Part shown: positions 58,505 to 64,000 of the stretch, one piece after another | How positions within the stretch are numbered: the stretch's first letter is position 1 | Layout of the letters: each line of letters begins with the position of its first letter | NCBI RefSeq assembly: GCF_963169125.1 | Contig: NC_084794.1 | Coordinates: forward strand, 157,552,858-157,616,857 | Length of the DNA stretch: 64,000 nucleotides | Source of the DNA: Humulus lupulus | Lineage: Eukaryota > Streptophyta > Magnoliopsida > Rosales > Cannabaceae | Direction of reading: 5' to 3' | Notes under the pieces: model-generated | The model's input: only the letters and a program-made list of their open reading frames with translations | Database searches by the model: none | Told to the model about the DNA's origin: nothing | Made by a program: the position numbers and the translations under genes

Positions 58505-60469
58505 CCACTGACCGAGGTGTCCCCCACGTCTCCGTGGAACTCACACCTCTTATTGGAGTCTCGCGGACGCCTTCCTCCGTGAGACACTTTCGGGGGCTTC
58601 CTGTAGTTGACCATATTACAGGTCGCCCGATAGACATTCTCTCGCGAGTCTATCAAACTGGTATATTCCGTGAACTTGGGCTCATAGTCCTTCCGGGGTT
58701 TCTTTGAATGGTCTCCCCGGTTGGAGTTTCTTCCGCTTCGTTTGCTCTGCGATTGGCTCAAATTTTGTTCTGGGCCTTCCACTTGCGGCTGCGGCATGCC
58801 AGGATTGATACTACATCCGGTTTGTACAGCTCTGTACCCAGAGAAATGGGTTTGACTCGGCGTCCGAGCAGACGCGGAAGGCCCATACACACTTGGAGTG
58901 AATTGGGCTCCTGGAAGCGTGAGGGCTGGTGCGGGAGCTTGCGAAGCAAAGCTCGGCGCAGTCACGGAAGGCGTTCGAGCCGGGGGAACTCCAAAGGCCT
59001 GTTGGTAGGCATCCTCAAGGTTGATGATTCCCTGAGCTTTTGACATGAATTCGGACAGCGTTTCTGCCCGTCTCCTTTGCATTTCCCCCCATAGCAGGGA
59101 GCCGACAGTAAGGCCCGATTGAAGGGTGATCAGCTTCATGTCATCGCTGACCTTGGTCTTTGCAGCAGCTTCCATCATTCTTTGAATGAAAGCTTTGAGG
59201 TTCTCATTGGGCTGCTGCTTGATGTTGGTTAAGGAACCAACCTCCATGTCGTGGTCGCGGGCAGCAATGAACTGCCTCCTAAACGCGGACTGTAGCTCCT
59301 TCCAACTGTGGATTGATCCGGGAGCTAATCTTTTCCACCAGTCCTCCGCGGACTTGGTAAGGGTGAGTGAGAAGCACATGCATTTGGCGTCCTCACTGAC
59401 ATGCGCCACTTGCATCATTTTGTTGTATTTAGCTAGGTGGGTACGCGGGTCTGTCCTCCCATCATATAATTCTATGTGAGGCATTTTGAAGTTATCCGGG
59501 AGGGACGTTTCTGCGATCCTCCGAATACATGGTTCCGGGTCTTCCTCCTCAAAGTCTGACAGGGCTCCACTTTGCTTCCGGACCAGCTTGGTCAAGGCAA
59601 CAATCTGTTCCTCGAGCCTCTTCGTATCACTCTCCGGGAGGTCACGTCCCCGGAGCTTGTCATTAATATGATTTCGGAGGTCATCTCCGCGAGGCCGGGC
59701 CTTTTCTCCTTTGGCCTTTTCATACTTGGCCTCCAACCTTCTCCTTAGGTCCACCGTGGACCAGCTATCTTCGGAGTGCGAGTTCGCAGCCCGACCGTCC
59801 TGGTTGACGGAATCACTGGGGCGGTTGTTCCTTCCCCTAGGCCTGGGTGCCTTAGCACCGGGCCCTTTAGGCACGGAGTGGCCCCTTGGGGCTGAAGGAC
59901 GTCTGGGCTTAGGAGCGCCAGAGACCTTCTGCGCGCGGGGGGGGGAGGGGGGGGGGGCAGTCGGCCTGGTGATTCACGCCTTTAGGAGGTGCAGGGGCGT
60001 CAGCGCGTTCAGGCTCTCCAACTTTTTCTTTGCCCTTGTTAGGGGCGGCTTTGGATGGTCCAGCAGCGGCTGGATCCGGCATAGCGGCATCAGCACCACC
60101 TAAAACAGAGGCGTCCTCGTCCGAGTCGCCTAGGTCTCCGAACTTGCTTTGGAGGCGCTCCATCATGCGCTGCATTTTTTCGGAGAGGCGCTCCTGCTCA
60201 GCATGCTTGGCTTTGGTGACCTCCAGTTCTTCGGCTACTTGGACCAGTTCTGGGTCCTTCTCATAGTAGCAGCCGTCCTTATAATAACCGTCTTGGACAT
60301 ACTCTTCTTCATCTTCTAAGTATGTCGTATCTTCGGTACTGACCCGATCCTGGCGGGATGTCGGGTCTTCACCTTGGTAGTCCAAGGGTTCGTTTTGCAC
60401 CGCATCTTCCATCATAGTATCGGGGTTGACCCTAGAATTTTTGTCAACCGCGGATTTTCTCGTAGTCAC
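58501..60469 (-). pseudogene. Element G gag (frameshift in a C tract; zinc knuckle damaged)
   Basis: The start MVTTRKSAVDKNS (ATG at about 60471) matches C's MVTTRGN. The N-terminal part is acidic and Tyr-rich with a coiled-coil stretch (ELEVTKAKHAEQERLSEKMQRMM), then Pro/Ala-rich. The frame breaks at 59937-59957 (G9-A-G11 on +). The second frame covers the capsid block ([53 protein letters not shown]). It ends [19 protein letters not shown], where C has FHNDVGHHTNECRKLK, so the knuckle's second half is missing. The homopolymer break may be a sequencing error. An upstream in-frame ATG (MYSLRAKE) exists, but conservation favours MVTTR. Confidence 0.85.
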
Positions 60470-60536
60470 CATCTCTTTAGCACGAAGTGAATACAAAAAA
60501 CGTACACAGAAAAAGAGCTGACTAACAACTTCCTAC

Positions 60537-60559
60537 AGCTCTCAATGAAAGCACCAAAA
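60537..60559 (-). promoter_or_regulatory. Primer-binding site of element G
   Basis: On - after the LTR end ...GGTAAACA: TTTTGGTGCTTTCATTGAGAG. Same site as in C. TGG fits a tRNA CCA end; tRNA not identified. Confidence 0.75.
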
Positions 60560-61448
60560 TGTTTACCGAGTTTTTCGGAAATGAATACAAACAGAATAAT
60601 AAAAAGATAAGAACTGTAGAAGTGCTGAAATGTAACTAAACAAACAGTGTTTTTACGTGGTTCAGGCGTTAACAAGCCCTAGTCCACGAGTCGATGCTAT
60701 TATACTTGGAAAGGACTACAGTAAGATGGCTGGTGTACAAGAACTTCACACACTCACAGTGTTTCTCTCGGGTTCTCTTGAAGAAGATGAAGCTAGAGAG
60801 ATTTTTGTAGAGTTTTTGCTATGTGATCTGTTGGCCGTCCCCCTTCTTGTAAAATGAAGGGGTCTTTATAGCTAGGGTTTTGGATTAGGGTTTTTCTCTA
60901 CGTACATGAGTCTTAATTACTCCAGCCATAAATAGGGGATACAATTACTGTAGTAGCATGGCTACAAAACTCTATGTGGGTATATTTACGTGAAAGTATG
61001 GGGAACACACAAAGTCAGCCGTCTTTTCCAAGTTGTCAGCGGAACAGTAGGCGAAAAGGTACCCTTAGGCGTGCTGAGATGTGTGCGGCGTTGACCTGTC
61101 GGGCGTGTCAGGCGGGATCCTGTGTCAGGTGGATATCATTCCAAATATGCCTCCTCCATGACTCGACCGCTTGATTTTGTTCCGTGCGAGGCACGGAGCT
61201 GTTTCCGCGAAGACCACTTGAAGAGCTTCTCCTGGAAGGAGCTTCCCTGAAGGATACCCCTTCGGGAGTCCGAGAGGGTCGACGAGCCTCCGTGTCGTGT
61301 TTGCTTGAAAGAGTAACCCGGACACTAAACGGGAGAGGCGAAGCCTTTCTGTCCATCCGCGAGCTCTGGTCACCTACCGTGAAAGACATTGGTAATTCTG
61401 CTTCCCCGAGGACATCAATCTAAACGCTATCCGAAAATCTGGATAACA
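60560..61448 (-). repeat. Element G 5' LTR (889 bp)
   Basis: Same length and ends as the 3' LTR. TATA box on - at 60863-60870. Visible differences from the other copy include single changes near 60581, 60667 and 60697 and a small cluster near 61172-61178. Confidence 0.95.
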
Positions 61449-64000
61449 ATATACATTGGGATACCAAAATATATTTTAAAGGTTAATTACAATAAAAGAT
61501 TTACAACCAGCCGACCTAAGCAGCAAAATAGGGTTTAACCCTAGTTCCTATTTAAACCCTCAACCGTGGTGGTCGAGCAATTGCATATGTACATATCGTT
61601 GCCTAAGCTCTCCAACTCAAGGATCGACCAACTTTCTTTTTCCTTTTTCTACACCACATAGCACCCGTGAGCCGAAGCTCAGCAATAAAACTTAAACATG
61701 CTCAAAAACAGGTAATAACATGTCACTAAATCATAATAGGCATGCCTAGCAGTAATAACCCTACTCATGTATGCAAGCAGGTACAAATAAATGTTTGTGG
61801 AATCCTGCGCTTTGAGTACATTACTAATAAGTCTCTCTTAGGTAGATGATTAATAATTTTTTCTCTTAATAGACGATTAATATGTCATAATCTTTATAGA
61901 TGACTAATAAGTCTATCCTTATGTAGATGACTGATAATTTTATCTTTGTATAGATGACTGATAAGTCTATCTCTGAGTAGATGACTAATAAGTCTATCTT
62001 TGTGTAGATGACTGATAAGTCTATCTCTGTATAGATGATTGATAAGTCTATCTCTGTATAGATGATTGATAAGTCTATCTCTGTTTGGATGACTCATAAG
62101 TCTATCTCCGTATATATGACTGATAAGTCTATCTTTGAGGTTCCACGCCCTCCTAGCCATTTGACATTTCAGTCACTTGAGCTTATAGCCCTGACACTAA
62201 ATAACTAGCCTTTAGACTAGACAAGCGCTTTTGTTTTCATCGAACTTAGGGTCGATTAAGCATTTCATGCTTATGTGATAGTGCTTAAGTCGATTAGATC
62301 TAATCTTTTCAGCTTGCGTTAAACATGCTAATACCGTTATTGACTGATAAGCCAATACCATACTACCAGTGCCAAGTACCACTGCCTAACTTGACTAATA
62401 AGTCACAGCTCCACAATCAATACTGATACCATTTTTGTTGCTGAATAATAAGTTAGTACCATACACAGATAAGCAAAGATGTTATGCATTTACTATGAAA
62501 TGAATGTCTATATATAGAGCACTCAACATGCCTCATCAACAATTACAAGCATAATTATAACCATGCACATTCAAACATCTAGATATATGGCATTCAGCAG
62601 GCTTAGTCGATAATCACATGCATAATCATAATCAAACACAATTACAGAGACTCAAGCTCTAATCAATCTCATATTCAACATTCATGCCATGCCCTAATCA
62701 CATGTATCTTATGCATCACATGCATCACATATTGGACGCAGTTTTCTTACCTTTGCCCCAAGAACAGGTTACCAATAAATGATCCACGAGCACGATCATG
62801 TTTCCAAGCCCCTAGCGATAACCTAGTCACAACCATAATATAAAACCCAATTAAATTGAGTGAAAAAATACTTCCAAACCCAACCCAAGCCTCCGGGACA
62901 TTGAATCCTACTCAACTTGGTAGTAGGATCGATCCCAGACCCTTACAGTTAAGTTCCCATGGCCAAAAACCAAATTTGGGCAAAAATGCCCTTAAGCGTC
63001 GCAGCCCCCAAACCCTAAGTCGCGCCCGCCTCCAAACAAAAGCCATACAAAATCTCTGCCTACACCTTGCGCCGCAGTGCACCAACCTTGCACCTTTGCC
63101 CTTTCTGCCCATCAGCCAACCTCATCATCTTCATCACGCATGGGCTGCGTCGCCCTAGAATAGGGTTGCGGTCAAACCACGAACCAGCCAAAAGCCTTTG
63201 TTTACTTCATTTAAGAACCTTCCAAAAACCTATTTAACAAAAACCAATAAAAATCCAAGCTTCAAATTATCCAAAATCTCATCAAAACAAAAAATCCAAT
63301 TCAAGCTTAAAAACTTGAAAACTTAAAACTTAAAACTTGGATTACCTCTGATTAAGTCATTTCCCAACTAAATTCTCAGGCTAAAAAGCTTCTAATCTTT
63401 CCTAGAATCGCTATGCCTCGATCCTTGCCTGAGTCCGAGTCCTAAACCTCAAGTTTCCTTGGAAAATGTGATCGGTGTCAAAAGGGAACGGGAGAGTGAG
63501 AGAACGTACTGAATGTTCTTTTTATGTTTGTGACATGTTACTTCAAGCTTATGTAATCTCAAGCAAATCCTAATGCTCGGGGTCCCAAAAACGCCCCCTA
63601 GGGTAAAATAGTCAAAATTCCCAGAATTCTCTCCTCATCTCACTAACTCCCAATTTATCATCAAATATTTATTCCCATTACCCAATATCCCAGTAATGTG
63701 CTAAATACCCAATATACTCCTTAACTCACTCCGAGTCAAGTATGGATCCCGTTGTGACTTTCCCACTAGCTTGTTCCCTAGGATCATCTCGTGTTGTGGA
63801 ACCCAAGTATAACCAAATAATAATGAAGCACCACACACATACCACATATATGCCATATATACCCAAATGGGCCAAAACATGAAACTTGTGCAATTATTAA
63901 GAAATGGACTCACATGCATATTTAATACACCTAAACATTCATATCAAGTCACATTATAATATTGTTCACATATTCGCATAATAATGCACACAAATATCAT
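61449..64000 (-). repeat. Element F 5' LTR, part 2 (right of insertion G, runs off window)
   Basis: Continues the F LTR after the target duplication ATATA; aligns with 40397 to about 42830. By comparison with the other copy about 75 bp are missing beyond 64000. Contains the minisatellite (61815-62140), GCCGCAG/GTCGCAG motifs (62995-63170) and the U5 block (about 61670-61690). Confidence 0.9.
61815..62140. repeat. ~27-bp minisatellite in element F 5' LTR
   Basis: About 12 copies of GTAGATGACTGATAAGTCTATCTCT. Homologous to 40735-41095 but with a different copy number and order of variants. The 27-bp period makes a meaningless repetitive open frame on -. Confidence 0.9.

Larger units (their letters stand above)
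47068..61448 (-). mobile_element. Element G: complete, young Tat/Retand-like element (14381 bp) with antisense gene
   Basis: Two 889-bp LTRs (47068-47956 and 60560-61448) differ at about a dozen positions by eye. They are flanked by a perfect target duplication ATATA (47063-47067 and 61449-61453). Removing G restores the continuity of F's LTR (compare 40390-40405). On - the order is 5' LTR, primer site, gag, pol, internal purine tract, antisense gene, terminal purine tract and 3' LTR. Pol is one open frame of 1400 codons. Gag has a frameshift in a homopolymer and a damaged knuckle, so this copy probably needs help in trans. Confidence 0.95.
40233..64000 (-). mobile_element. Element F: Tekay-like chromovirus, interior wrecked, 5' LTR split by G
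   Basis: Read on -, the 3' LTR is 40233-42903 and the interior 42904-46903. The 5' LTR begins at 46904 in + coordinates, is interrupted at 47067 and resumes at 61449, running off the window. The two LTR copies align over their length with many differences, so the insertion is old. The left flank (would-be target duplication CTCAT, 40228-40232) lies in element E; the matching flank is outside the window. Confidence 0.9.

Noticed and set aside
61894..62160. Open frame on - with a repeated DRLISHLYK-type peptide
   Set aside because: It is the 27-bp LTR minisatellite read in frame; the other LTR copy does not preserve it.
1..64000. Host genes, tRNAs, rRNAs
   Set aside because: Every substantial frame is explained by retroelements or their shadows; no tRNA or rRNA pattern was recognised by eye.

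Overview
This is a plant (angiosperm, probably eudicot) intergenic window made almost entirely of nested LTR retrotransposons. I recognise no host gene, tRNA, rRNA or bacterial-type feature. The assignment rests on the element lineages, all plant Ty3/gypsy: Tekay/Del-like chromoviruses, Athila, and Tat/Retand-like elements with a second RNase H. It also rests on the LTR structure (TG...CA ends, TATA boxes, 5-bp target duplications) and GT-AG introns. The species cannot be determined from the sequence.

Layout. A (1-7501, +) is the 3' part of a Tekay-like chromovirus. It has a decayed gag, a pol with a ~1.25-kb internal tandem duplication, a chromodomain remnant and a 1.9-kb 3' LTR. A sits inside B (7502 to ~16.64 kb, +), a decayed Athila element with an extra sense-strand ORF and a 3' LTR. 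C (~16.64-33.07 kb, +) is an old Tat-type element with 5' LTR, primer site, gag, pol and an antisense downstream gene. C has received two solo Tekay-type LTRs: D1 (23410-25724, duplication ATCCT) and D2 (~30536-32909, duplication AAAG/AAAGT). A ~1.94-kb imperfect hairpin (33071-35008) and an LTR-like tract on the - strand follow. E (35874-40232, -) is the 3' end of another Tat element: LTR, polypurine tract and antisense gene on +. E is cut by F (40233 to beyond 64000, -), a Tekay element with a wrecked interior. F's 5' LTR is in turn split by G (47068-61448, -), a complete and young Tat element with 889-bp LTRs about 99% identical and target duplication ATATA.

How the parts work together. 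G is the reference. Read on the - strand it runs 5' LTR, primer site, gag, pol (protease, RT, degenerate RNase H, plant-type RNase H, integrase), a first polypurine tract, a ~4.4-kb antisense transcription unit, a second polypurine tract and the 3' LTR. The antisense unit has its own TATA box and at least four introns. It encodes a ~1120-residue protein with an N-terminal region resembling the 'putative gypsy type transposon' family, a Gln/Pro-rich middle and a long C-terminal coiled coil. C and E carry recognisable decayed versions of the same antisense gene. This antisense module, bounded in G by two near-identical polypurine tracts, is the most interesting system in the window.

Recurrent LTR features also deserve attention. 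The Tekay LTRs share a GT-AG intron-like segment in U5 that contains their minisatellites. Unrelated LTR families each carry their own array of short palindromic GC-rich motifs.
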